Shown one piece after another: positions 49,573 to 58,545 of a DNA stretch of 64,000 bases. The stretch lies in contig CAJUKA010000015.1 of NCBI GenBank assembly GCA_910586585.1, positions 1-64,000 on the forward strand, in the 5' to 3' direction. Each line of letters begins with the position of its first letter. Position 1 is the stretch's first letter. Below the pieces are notes generated by a model. The model made no database searches. It was given only the letters and a program-made list of their open reading frames with translations, and was not told the origin of the DNA. The DNA comes from an uncultured Lachnospiraceae bacterium. Its GTDB lineage: Bacteria; Bacillota; Clostridia; Lachnospirales; Lachnospiraceae. The position numbers and the translations under genes are program-made.

Positions 49573-49587
49573 TAGCGGAGGTTCAAA

Positions 49588-50883
49588 ATGAAATATGCAT
49601 TGGTAACATATGAAGAAAAAAGAATACAGGATAGAGGGCAATTCATAATAAATATTGGGAATTATATGCAATGGCTTGCTATTGCTGAACTTTATAATTA
49701 TATGGCTCTTGATGATAATGATATTGTAAAGTTAAGTAGTAAAGAGCTTCAGACATATAAGGGAGAAAGGCTAATTTTGCCAATAAATTATATGTGGGCA
49801 CAAATGGATTTATGCCAATATGTTGTAGGGAACCATGTGTCTTTTTCAGACGATATCATTCCTGTATTTTTGGGTATAAGTATAAAGCAAAGTGCTTGGG
49901 AATGGACGGAAGAGTGGGTTAAATATTTTAAAAGGTATGAACCTATTGGGTGCAGGGATTATGCAACATGGAAAAAAATGAATGAACTAGGAATTTCAGC
50001 ATATTTAGCGGGATGTTTAACAATAACATTTCCTATAAGAAATAGAAATGAAGGAAATACAACATATTTCGTTGAAGCTCCCAAAGCATTAAAACAATAT
50101 ATACCAGATGAACTGAAGAAAGAATGCAAATTTGTTCAACACCAACAGAGAGTAACAGAAGAAGAGTTTTATAGTGAAACTGGGGGATTGGAAATGGCGA
50201 AGAATGTGCTTGAAGAGTATAGTCGAGAGGCTAAAGTAGTAATTACATCAAGACTACATTGTGCACTTCCTTGCATGGCATTGGGAATTCCAGTAATTTT
50301 AGTAAAAGAATATTTTGGATATCCTTTTGATTTGCAAAGAAAGTTTTTGCCATTTTACGCATATCAAGATTTTGAAAATATTAATTGGAAACCACAACAG
50401 GTTGATCTTGAACAGTACAAAAAGATTGCTTTAGAGTGCGCAAAGAAAAGATTACTAGGGGAAGACGCACAAGAGGATATAGCAAGATTGCATGCTGAAT
50501 ATGATTCTCTTTATAAAGATGGATATATAGAAGAAAAGATGGGGATGGAAGTTTTTGAAAATAAAATAAGAAAGTTATATAAGAAGAACGATGCATTTGA
50601 TTATGCAATTTGGGGAATTTCAGATAATGCAGAATGGATATATCAATATATAAAAACACATTATCCAAAAGCAAATCTTGTCAAAGTAATTGATAATATG
50701 AGAGTAAAAGAGTTCCATGGAATTTTATCGGAGGTATCGAATGTACTTTTAGCAAATGATGATTTATTAGTTATAGCTGCAACAATTAATGTAAGTGCAG
50801 AAGCAATGCCCTTTTTTGCTCAGATTGGGAAAAGCACAGATAAATATATTTGCGTTACAGAGGGTATCATGGAACATACATAA
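49588..50883 (+). CDS. Polysaccharide pyruvyltransferase-like protein with C-terminal Rossmann-type module, copy 2
   Basis: A 431-residue paralogue of the 45532 gene. Pyruvyltransferase marks: INIGNYMQWLAIAEL, EPIGCRDYATWKK and ITSRLHCALPCMALGIPVIL. The C-terminal ~90 residues (YAIWGISDNAEWIYQYIK ... LLVIAATINVSAEA) are the Rossmann-like module. The family transfers pyruvate to sugars of surface glycans. The RBS GCGGAGG lies just after the MITE, only 24 bases from its end, so native upstream signals may have been displaced. It is followed closely by a radical SAM gene. Confidence 0.68.
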   Translation: MKYALVTYEEKRIQDRGQFIINIGNYMQWLAIAELYNYMALDDNDIVKLSSKELQTYKGERLILPINYMWAQMDLCQYVVGNHVSFSDDIIPVFLGISIKQSAWEWTEEWVKYFKRYEPIGCRDYATWKKMNELGISAYLAGCLTITFPIRNRNEGNTTYFVEAPKALKQYIPDELKKECKFVQHQQRVTEEEFYSETGGLEMAKNVLEEYSREAKVVITSRLHCALPCMALGIPVILVKEYFGYPFDLQRKFLPFYAYQDFENINWKPQQVDLEQYKKIALECAKKRLLGEDAQEDIARLHAEYDSLYKDGYIEEKMGMEVFENKIRKLYKKNDAFDYAIWGISDNAEWIYQYIKTHYPKANLVKVIDNMRVKEFHGILSEVSNVLLANDDLLVIAATINVSAEAMPFFAQIGKSTDKYICVTEGIMEHT

Positions 50884-50900
50884 TTATTCAGGAGGACGAA

Positions 50901-52862
50901 ATGCGTCAGATTAGAGATATGTCTATTATAGAAATAGATATTACAAATGTTTGTGAAAAGAGATGTTCTAACTGTACCCGTTTTTGTGGACATCATAAAA
51001 AAAACTTTTTTATGGATATGGAAACTTTTAAGAGGGCAGTGGATTCTTTACAAGGTTATAGCGGATTAGTAAGTATAATTGGTGGAGAGCCATTATTGCA
51101 TCCAGAATTTCATTATTTTGCAGAATATTTGCGCTTAGCAAGAGGGGAACAATATATTGAAATGAATGATGGACGATGCAAGGCTATTGTGAAAGATTAT
51201 CTTGCATTTGCTAAAGAAGAGAGATGGTTTGAGGGGACTATAAATAAAGGAAAAGGATATTCATTGTTTACATCTATGCCAAAGACCTACTATGAATATT
51301 ATGAAGATATAGAAGATACAGTAACAAATTTATGGTTAAATGACCATACAAATCCTAGTTTTCATCAACCAATTTTAGTAAGTCGAAAAGACTTAGGAAT
51401 CAGTGATGAACAATTTGAAGTTTTAAGAGATAAATGTTGGTTGCAAAATTTTTGGAGTGCCAGCATTACTCCTAAAGGAGTATTTTTTTGCGAAATTGCA
51501 GGAACTTTAGATTTGCTTTTTCACGGCTCAGGGGGGAAAAAGATTGAGCCAGGGTGGTGGAATAAAGATATCATGGAATATAAGGATCAATTTCATTGGT
51601 GTGACATTTGTGGTATGGCATTGAAAACTTATAGCAGAAATGCAAATGAAGAAATTGATGATGCATCACTGACGTTAATGAAAAAGTTGAAACAAATAGA
51701 TTCGCCTAAACTCAAAAACAAAAAAGTATATCATTTTAATATAAATAATGTTGTCAAGGAAAATGACAGTAATATTGGTTTAGATATGGGAACATTAACT
51801 GCTAAGTATCTGTCTGATGTAAAAAGAGTTGGAGAATTAACAGATAATCTAAAACCCCAAAATATTTATTTGGGTGTAACAGTTTCTTCCGAAAAAGATA
51901 TTGATAAGCTGCGGATGCTGATAGACAGGAATAAAAAGAATGTATCAGGCTTTTGTGTTGTTGTATTACCAGATTTAATAAAACAATGTCAAGAAATGCT
52001 GACAAAACAGGAATGCTACTTTAAAGTGATTCAAGTTGATGAGATACCAACGACAATGGGAGGGCGACTGAATCTTTATGTGAATCAGTTGGAAAAGCAG
52101 GATTGGGTTCTTTTAGGAGAAGGAGATATCCTACAGACAAATTTTGCAGAACGTATTTCGCAATATTTTCTAAATCCAGGTTACCTATTTGTCGTTGAGT
52201 CTGGTAATGATAAATTTGTGATGGTTTCAAAAATGGCATTAACCTTGAAAAAATCAGGATTTGATAGAATTCAAAGATGTATTTTGTGTGACGATATTAT
52301 TCGACTGTGGGGAAGAAAAACATGTACGTTGGATGAACATTTTGAGCAGCATCCGGATATGGATATTTCATACTTCAGAGAACTTATTAAAAGAAATTAT
52401 GAACATGATATTGCATTTCAGTATTGTATGAAAGAGCACTTACGAAAACAAGGAGCTATGGAAGGCAATATATTGTTGTTACAGTCTGCTTTTGTTTATC
52501 ATACATTGGGAATTTATCAAATTCTTAAAAGATTTGGATATCATGTGTATATTCTATCCAGTAGAAAATTTGAAAAATATTTTGATGATTATATTCCAGG
52601 ACAGGATGTCATTTATTTTGAACAAAATGCATTTGGGTATGCGCTTCAGGGTGAAATAAGAAGGAAAATAAAAGAAAAACTCACTTTTACAGGAAGTATT
52701 GTTCCATTTTCTTTTGGCCCAAGTACAGTCAAACATATTGATGATTATACAGATGCATTGAGAACCGCAGAAGACATTAGTGGAAAGATTTTAGGCATTA
52801 TTAATATTCGTCGTGAATTTATAGAACCAGAGTATGATATCTGGGATGATAATGCTAAATAG
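50901..52862 (+). CDS. Radical SAM protein fused to glycosyltransferase-like domains
   Basis: A 653-residue protein. Residues ~1-260 are a radical SAM domain with the cluster motif C18-x3-C22-x2-C25 (CEKRCSNC) and SIIGGEPLLHPEF (GGE motif). Residues ~310-440 (NIYLGVTVSSEKDIDKLRML; QDWVLLGEGDI) resemble a GT-A fold, and the last ~150 (GNILLLQSAFVYHTLGIYQI) begin like a GT-B or Rossmann domain. This build is new to me. Start: ATG 50901 with AGGAGG seven bases upstream. It may modify a sugar or peptide and then pass it on. The later domain calls are tentative. Confidence 0.65.
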   Translation: MRQIRDMSIIEIDITNVCEKRCSNCTRFCGHHKKNFFMDMETFKRAVDSLQGYSGLVSIIGGEPLLHPEFHYFAEYLRLARGEQYIEMNDGRCKAIVKDYLAFAKEERWFEGTINKGKGYSLFTSMPKTYYEYYEDIEDTVTNLWLNDHTNPSFHQPILVSRKDLGISDEQFEVLRDKCWLQNFWSASITPKGVFFCEIAGTLDLLFHGSGGKKIEPGWWNKDIMEYKDQFHWCDICGMALKTYSRNANEEIDDASLTLMKKLKQIDSPKLKNKKVYHFNINNVVKENDSNIGLDMGTLTAKYLSDVKRVGELTDNLKPQNIYLGVTVSSEKDIDKLRMLIDRNKKNVSGFCVVVLPDLIKQCQEMLTKQECYFKVIQVDEIPTTMGGRLNLYVNQLEKQDWVLLGEGDILQTNFAERISQYFLNPGYLFVVESGNDKFVMVSKMALTLKKSGFDRIQRCILCDDIIRLWGRKTCTLDEHFEQHPDMDISYFRELIKRNYEHDIAFQYCMKEHLRKQGAMEGNILLLQSAFVYHTLGIYQILKRFGYHVYILSSRKFEKYFDDYIPGQDVIYFEQNAFGYALQGEIRRKIKEKLTFTGSIVPFSFGPSTVKHIDDYTDALRTAEDISGKILGIINIRREFIEPEYDIWDDNAK

Positions 52863-52877
52863 GGTGGTAGAGTAAGA

Positions 52878-53957
52878 ATGATGAAAAATTCGTTAGTTTC
52901 CATTATCTTAGACAATTATAACTATGCAGACTTTTTAGGTGAGGCAATTCAATCTGTTTTAAGTCAGACGTATTGCAATTATGAGATTCTTTTGGTTGAT
53001 GATGGATCTACAGATCATTCAAAGGAGATAATTCAGCAGTATGTACTTCAATGTGACAGGATTGTTCCAATTTTCAAGGAAAATGGAGGACAAACCAGTG
53101 CATTTAATGCCGCCTTCAAAAAGGCAAGCGGAGAAATTATTGCTCTTTTGGACAGTGATGATTATTGGTATCCGCAAAAATTAGAAAGAATTGTGGAAAA
53201 ACATAAAAAGTATGAGTTTGTACAGCATTATTTGTCTAATAATGGAAGTGGAGTATATAGAAAAGTAAATACATCTATCAACTGGCACAGAGTACTAAAT
53301 GACTATGGATTTTTATATAACCATTCGGTTTCCTCCTCACTTTCTTTTTCAAAGAAGTTGTTAGAGCCATTTTTTCCATTACTTAAGGAAGAAGAAATGC
53401 GATATTGTACCGATGGAATTCTTGTAATGATTGCCCTTTCATTGACAGAGGTTGGTTTTATAGAAGAGGAATTGGGGTTCTACCGGATACATGGTAAAAA
53501 TGGTTTTGTAGGAAAATCTGATTTTGGAAAAGCAGCGAGAGAAATTTTGGAGAGGCAGCATAATTATACAAATTTACAGCTACAAGATAAAGGATTTGCT
53601 CCAATTCCATTTAGTGCACACAAGTATTTGAGAAAAATAGTTGAGGACATGTTGTTGAGTGGAGATATTTCGACAGAAGACGTATTTGTATTATATGGGA
53701 CAGAGAGTTCGGGTTTATATTTATCGGAAGTTTTGGAATCATTAGGTTGTACAATATATGCATATATAGATTCGTCTGAGAGCAAACAAGGAACAGAATT
53801 TCGGGGAAAAATGATATATTCAGCCAATAAGATTTATGAAGTTAAGAAGCATTATACGAAGATATTAATCGCAAGCTCTGCACAGGAGGAAATAAGAAAT
53901 ACATTAGTACAGGAAGGATTCAAAGAGGAAACAGACTTTTATAGACTGCCTATATAA
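52878..53957 (+). CDS. Glycosyltransferase family 2 with C-terminal Rossmann-type module
   Basis: A 359-residue protein. Residues 1-~240: GT-A fold with VSIILDNYNYADFLGEAIQS, VDDGSTDHSKEI and the metal site LLDSDDYWYP. Residues ~265-359: VFVLYGTESSGLYLSEVLES ... ILIASSAQEEIRNT, the Rossmann-like module shared with other cluster proteins. Likely adds one sugar of the glycan. It lies 15 bases after the radical SAM fusion gene and 24 before the next radical SAM gene, so all are in one operon. Confidence 0.8.
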   Translation: MMKNSLVSIILDNYNYADFLGEAIQSVLSQTYCNYEILLVDDGSTDHSKEIIQQYVLQCDRIVPIFKENGGQTSAFNAAFKKASGEIIALLDSDDYWYPQKLERIVEKHKKYEFVQHYLSNNGSGVYRKVNTSINWHRVLNDYGFLYNHSVSSSLSFSKKLLEPFFPLLKEEEMRYCTDGILVMIALSLTEVGFIEEELGFYRIHGKNGFVGKSDFGKAAREILERQHNYTNLQLQDKGFAPIPFSAHKYLRKIVEDMLLSGDISTEDVFVLYGTESSGLYLSEVLESLGCTIYAYIDSSESKQGTEFRGKMIYSANKIYEVKKHYTKILIASSAQEEIRNTLVQEGFKEETDFYRLPI

Positions 53958-53981
53958 ACAAAAAGAAAGAGAGGAAGAACC

Positions 53982-55835
53982 ATGCAGCAAAGAAAACAGG
54001 TATTGCTGGTAATGCCAGCAGTTCCCTATACATTATATGATTGGCCTATACCACCCGTTGGAATTTTGTATGTATCTTCTTATATGAAAAAAATGGGACT
54101 CTCCGTTCACTGTCTGAACCTTGGAGTATGCAGCAAAGACCCTATGGATGCGTTGAGGCAAGTGATTCAAGACAAACAGATTGATATCGTTGCAACTGGA
54201 GATTTGGTTGTAAATTATGACATAGTAAAAGAAATTGTAGATTGTGCAAAAGCAGTGTCTGAGAACATTATTACTATCATTGGCGGCGGTCTTGTTACCC
54301 ATTCTCCAGAGGAAGCAATGCAATTAATTCCCAATGCGGATTATGGCGTAATTGGTGAGGGAGAGCTGACAGATAGTGAACTAGTTTTGGCATTGGAAGA
54401 ACAACAAAATATTGAACAGGTAAAAGGAATTATCTATCGAAACGGAGCCAATTTGTGCAGGACTCTGCCAAGAGAGCCTATTGAGGATTTAGATACACTT
54501 CCATGGCCTGATTATGAAGGATTTGATTATTTTGAAATTGTACGACGTCATTTAGGTGACAATAATATGACAGCACCTTTGACGACCAGTCGTTCTTGTC
54601 CGTTTCAATGTACGTTTTGCTCAACATCTGGGGGAGGGGTATTAAAAAAGTACCGCCAAAGATCTCTGGATTCTATCTTTGGCGAATTGGAATATTTAGT
54701 AGAACATTACCATGTTAAAGAAATTCTTTTAAATGATGAATTATTTGCAGTAAATGAAGAACGACTTCATTCTTTTTGTCAGAGAATAAAACCTTTTGAT
54801 ATAAAGTGGTATGTATATCTCCGTCTTGGAAAGCATATACAGCTTGAACTTTTGCAGGAGATGCATGAGGCAGGATGCGTGACTGTATTTTATGGTTTGG
54901 AGAGTGCAAATGATATCATTTTAAAAAGTATGAAGAAGGGTACAACACAAAAAGAAATGCTTCGTGTGTTGGAAATTACAAAACAAGCAGGTTTAATAGC
55001 AAGAGGAAGTTTTATTTTTGGGGATACGCAGGAAACGCTAGAAACAGCAGAATCTACTATGAGTTGGGTAGAAGAACATATTGATTTATTGGAAACAGTA
55101 ACTTTTAATCCAATTAGTATATATCCAGGATCAGAACTTTATCAAAGGGCGATTAATTCAAAAAGAATTTCAAATACAGTTGAATACATTAGGGAACACT
55201 GTCCACTTGTAAATTCAAGCGAACAGATGGATGAAGAAACCTATCAGATATTGGTATACGAGAAAGTACCTGCTTTCGCTGCACGTTATCGTAGAAAAAT
55301 TACAACAAGAAAAAGAGAGAGTATGTATGAAAATATTGTACCTGATCATATAAAAGGGTGTTATTGTCATACGTTTCAGTGTGAGAAGTGTGGAAGCAAA
55401 ATGATAGAGTACATATTCCCAACAGTTAGTATGTTTCAACATAGAACACATTGTAGTTTTTGTGGAAAACAGTATGATTTATTTCCAGGAGTATTATTGC
55501 TTCAGCAGTATGAACAGGAATTTTCAAAAATGTTGCAGGAAGAGTCATATGCAATATGGGGAATGGGTGAAACGACACAAGATTATTACCATAACAATTT
55601 ATTGTTTCAGAAATCACAAGACCTTTTATTAATTGATAGCAATGTATCCAGACAAAAAATAGGATTTCATGGAAAAAAAGTTACAGCTCCAGATGATGAT
55701 TTGGTATCCAGATGTGACAAAATATTATGCTGTACAAGCATTGAAAATTATCATGCTATCTGCAAAAATTTGCGGGGAAATGGTTTACATACAAAAAAGG
55801 TAACATGGCTTTATCAGGCGCTTTTAGAGAAATAA
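53982..55835 (+). CDS. B12-binding-type radical SAM protein with zinc ribbon and C-terminal Rossmann-type module
   Basis: A 617-residue protein. Residues 1-~150 form a cobalamin-binding-like domain (VLLVMPAVPYTLYDWPIPPVG, IITIIGGGLVTHSPEEA). The radical SAM core follows with C206-x3-C210-x2-C213 (CPFQCTFC). Around 455-500 is a zinc ribbon (CEKCGS ... CSFCGK), and the last ~90 residues (YAIWGMGETTQDYYHNN) are the Rossmann-like module. Class B radical SAM enzymes often methylate unactivated carbons or rearrange sugars. In this cluster it could C-methylate or deoxygenate a sugar. The exact reaction cannot be read from sequence. Confidence 0.75.
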   Translation: MQQRKQVLLVMPAVPYTLYDWPIPPVGILYVSSYMKKMGLSVHCLNLGVCSKDPMDALRQVIQDKQIDIVATGDLVVNYDIVKEIVDCAKAVSENIITIIGGGLVTHSPEEAMQLIPNADYGVIGEGELTDSELVLALEEQQNIEQVKGIIYRNGANLCRTLPREPIEDLDTLPWPDYEGFDYFEIVRRHLGDNNMTAPLTTSRSCPFQCTFCSTSGGGVLKKYRQRSLDSIFGELEYLVEHYHVKEILLNDELFAVNEERLHSFCQRIKPFDIKWYVYLRLGKHIQLELLQEMHEAGCVTVFYGLESANDIILKSMKKGTTQKEMLRVLEITKQAGLIARGSFIFGDTQETLETAESTMSWVEEHIDLLETVTFNPISIYPGSELYQRAINSKRISNTVEYIREHCPLVNSSEQMDEETYQILVYEKVPAFAARYRRKITTRKRESMYENIVPDHIKGCYCHTFQCEKCGSKMIEYIFPTVSMFQHRTHCSFCGKQYDLFPGVLLLQQYEQEFSKMLQEESYAIWGMGETTQDYYHNNLLFQKSQDLLLIDSNVSRQKIGFHGKKVTAPDDDLVSRCDKILCCTSIENYHAICKNLRGNGLHTKKVTWLYQALLEK

Positions 55836-55856
55836 TATGCGTAAGGATGATTTTTG

Positions 55857-56732
55857 ATGAAACTTTTACTTACAGGCTCTAGTGGATTTATTGGAAGAAA
55901 TCTTGCAGAGTGGTTTTGTGATAAATATTCAATAAAGTCACCAGACAGAAAAGAATTGAATTTACTTGATAAAGATGCAGTAGAAAAATATCTTGAGAAA
56001 GAACAATTTGATATTATCATTCACGCAGCAAATACAAATAATACCAGAAACAATATGGTTTCATCATATGATGTTCTTGATAGAAATCTGCGTATGTTTT
56101 TTAACTTAGAGCGCTGTAATATGTATTATGGTAAAATGCTTTACTTTGGTTCAGGCGCCGAATATGACATGCAGCATTATATTCCTCAAATGAAAGAGGG
56201 ATATTTTGGCACCAATATTCCACAGGATGCGTATGGATTTTCCAAGTATATCATGTCAAGGGTAAGTGAGCAGAATAATAATATATATAATTTACGACTG
56301 TTTGGTGTTTATGGAAAATATGAAGAATGGGAACGGCGGTTTATATCAAATGCGATATGCAGAGCGTTAAAAGGAAAAAATATTACTATTCAAAAAAATA
56401 TATATTTTGATTATTTGTGGATAGATGATTTATGCAGAATTGTAGAATGGTTTGTGAAGGAAGAACCAGTTTATAAGCAGTATAATGTATGTAGGGGAAG
56501 CAGGATAGATTTGTATACTTTGGCCTATATGATTCGTGAAATATTGAATATAGATTGTGAAATTATTGTTGGAGAGCAAGGATGGAAACCGGAATATACA
56601 GGAAATAACAAAAGACTTCTACAGGAAATTGGAGATTTTCAGTTTACAGGATTTAAAGAATCAATTTGTAATTTATGTGAGTTTTATAGATTTCATATTG
56701 ATATGATTGACGAAAACAAGCTAATTGGCTGA
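55857..56732 (+). CDS. NAD-dependent sugar epimerase/reductase (SDR), copy 2
   Basis: A 291-residue paralogue of the 47147 gene. Rossmann start KLLLTGSSGFIGRNLAEW, YFGSGAEYDMQHYIPQMKE and catalytic YGFSKYIMS. The pair shares the FDIIIHAAN/VDIVIHTAN, NLERC and VCRGSRIDL/VCRGTHIDL segments, so they arose by duplication. Probably a 4-keto reductase or epimerase of a deoxy sugar, for example the last step after RfbH. ATG 55857 is preferred over TTG 55854; RBS is AAGGA. It is followed by a UXS-like gene, mirroring the SDR pair at 47147-49071. Confidence 0.75.
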   Translation: MKLLLTGSSGFIGRNLAEWFCDKYSIKSPDRKELNLLDKDAVEKYLEKEQFDIIIHAANTNNTRNNMVSSYDVLDRNLRMFFNLERCNMYYGKMLYFGSGAEYDMQHYIPQMKEGYFGTNIPQDAYGFSKYIMSRVSEQNNNIYNLRLFGVYGKYEEWERRFISNAICRALKGKNITIQKNIYFDYLWIDDLCRIVEWFVKEEPVYKQYNVCRGSRIDLYTLAYMIREILNIDCEIIVGEQGWKPEYTGNNKRLLQEIGDFQFTGFKESICNLCEFYRFHIDMIDENKLIG

Positions 56733-56782
56733 CAAAAAATAATAGGGTTGTCATATTTAAGACTAGTGGAGGAATGCAAGTA

Positions 56783-57721
56783 GTGCGTAAGAAAATTTTA
56801 GTAACAGGTGGAGCGGGTTTTATAGGCTCTCATTTATGCGAAAAATTGTTGCAACAGGGAAATGATGTTGTTTGCATGGATAATTTGTTTACTGGGCAGA
56901 AAGATAATATTCGGCATTTGATGGACAATCCCTATTTTGAATTTATTCGCCAAGATGTGCTAGAAGATGTATATGTAGAATGTGATCAGATTTATAATCT
57001 GGCATGTCCAGCGAGTCCTATTCATTATCAGTATGATCCTATAAAGACAGGAAAGACCAGTGTGATAGGAGCTTTACATACATTGGGACTGGCAAAAAGA
57101 TGTCATGCTAGAATTTTACAGGCAAGTACCAGTGAGATATATGGTGATCCAGAGATTCATCCACAACCGGAAACCTATCGAGGCTGTGTTAATCCCATAG
57201 GGGTTCGCTCTTGTTATGATGAGGGCAAACGCATGGCAGAAACCTTATTTTTTGATTATCATAGACAACACTTGGTAGATATTAAGGTAATTCGTATTTT
57301 TAATACATATGGTCCTAGGATGCGTTCTGATGATGGAAGAGTTGTTTCTAATTTTATTGTGCAGGCATTGAAAAATGAGAATATTACTATTTATGGGGAT
57401 GGAAAGCAAACACGCAGTTTTTGTTATGTAGATGATTTGATAGACGGAATGATCCGTATGATGAACAGCAGAGAGGATTTTACAGGTCCAGTTAACATTG
57501 GGAACCCTGGAGAATTTACGATGCTTGAGCTTGCAGAATTGGTAATTCGCCTAACAGAGTCAAATTCTAAGATTACATATATGCCGCTTCCTCAGGACGA
57601 CCCTACTCAAAGAAAACCCAATATTGATTTGGCAGAAAAGGAACTTGCCTGGAAACCCAATATTGGTTTAGAAGAAGGATTGGTGAAAACAATAGATTAT
57701 TTTAGAACAATTATCGTTTAA
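56783..57721 (+). CDS. UDP-glucuronate decarboxylase-like SDR
   Basis: A 312-residue extended SDR. KKILVTGGAGFIGSHLCEKL, YNLACPASPIHYQYDP (the PASP motif of UDP-xylose synthases), STSEIYGDPEIHPQPE and the catalytic YDEGKRMAE (Y-x-x-x-K) point to the UXS group, which turns UDP-glucuronate into UDP-xylose. GTG 56783 is preferred because GGAGG at 56768-56772 is only one base from ATG 56774. In this cluster it may supply a pentose, or act on another nucleotide sugar. Confidence 0.82.
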   Translation: MRKKILVTGGAGFIGSHLCEKLLQQGNDVVCMDNLFTGQKDNIRHLMDNPYFEFIRQDVLEDVYVECDQIYNLACPASPIHYQYDPIKTGKTSVIGALHTLGLAKRCHARILQASTSEIYGDPEIHPQPETYRGCVNPIGVRSCYDEGKRMAETLFFDYHRQHLVDIKVIRIFNTYGPRMRSDDGRVVSNFIVQALKNENITIYGDGKQTRSFCYVDDLIDGMIRMMNSREDFTGPVNIGNPGEFTMLELAELVIRLTESNSKITYMPLPQDDPTQRKPNIDLAEKELAWKPNIGLEEGLVKTIDYFRTIIV

Positions 57722-57756
57722 TTGGCAAAATTTTTTAATTCCAGGGGATTAGAAAA

Positions 57757-58527
57757 GTGAAAGTAATTATTTTAGCGGGTGGTATGCAAAGCACCATAAA
57801 TAATGAACGTGAAGGAATTCCAAAACCAATGATAGATATTGGAGGAAAACCTTTGCTATGGCATATTATGAGGTATTTTTCAAGTTATGGGCTGAATGAA
57901 TTTATTATCTGTGGCGGATATCGTGTAGATATGATTAAGGAATATTTTATGGATTACTATGTCTATGCTTCTGACATTACAATTGATCTTCAGACTAATA
58001 AGGTAATAATCCATAAAAAAAAGACAGAAGACTGGACAGTAACAGTGGTTGATACAGGGCTTTCTTCTTCAACAGGTCAACGTATTCGGCTAGTGCAAGG
58101 GTATGTAGGAGAAAATAGTTTTATTGTTACATATGGGGATTGTCTTTTTGATATTGATGTAAATGCATTGATTCAGGTGCATCAAGAAAATGGGAAAACC
58201 GCAACAATTGCAATGGCGAAGCCAACAGGAAGAAATGAGTTGTTGCCAATCGATATAAATGGGCAAATTCATTATAATTCGAAAAATTCTGAAATGTATG
58301 AGAATGCATGGGTTAATGCAAACTGTTTCGTTTTTAATAAAAACATTTTTACAAACTTACATGAGAAGCTTAATTTGGAGAAGCATTTATTTTTTGAACT
58401 TTCTAAGAAACAGCAGTTGGTAACTTATAAGCATAGAGGATTTTGGATGCCTATTGAGACGAAAAGGGATTTGGCGTATATCAATAATCTCTGGAATACA
58501 GGAAGCGCTCCTTGGAAAAAAGATTAG
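57757..58527 (+). CDS. RfbF-like nucleotidyltransferase paralogue with altered signature loop
   Basis: A 256-residue protein similar along its length to the true RfbF that follows (KPMIDIGGKPLLWHIMRYFS, YRVDMIKEYFMDYYVY, VTYGDCLFDID). However the nucleotide-binding loop GGRGTR of the family is changed to GGMQSTI at 8-14, so the conserved Arg is lost, and GDG becomes GDC. It may be inactive, act as a partner of RfbF or use another substrate. Starts at GTG 57757. It lies 18 bases before rfbF, clearly a tandem duplicate. Confidence 0.72.
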   Translation: MKVIILAGGMQSTINNEREGIPKPMIDIGGKPLLWHIMRYFSSYGLNEFIICGGYRVDMIKEYFMDYYVYASDITIDLQTNKVIIHKKKTEDWTVTVVDTGLSSSTGQRIRLVQGYVGENSFIVTYGDCLFDIDVNALIQVHQENGKTATIAMAKPTGRNELLPIDINGQIHYNSKNSEMYENAWVNANCFVFNKNIFTNLHEKLNLEKHLFFELSKKQQLVTYKHRGFWMPIETKRDLAYINNLWNTGSAPWKKD

Positions 58528-58545
58528 AATGTACAGAGGTAAAAA

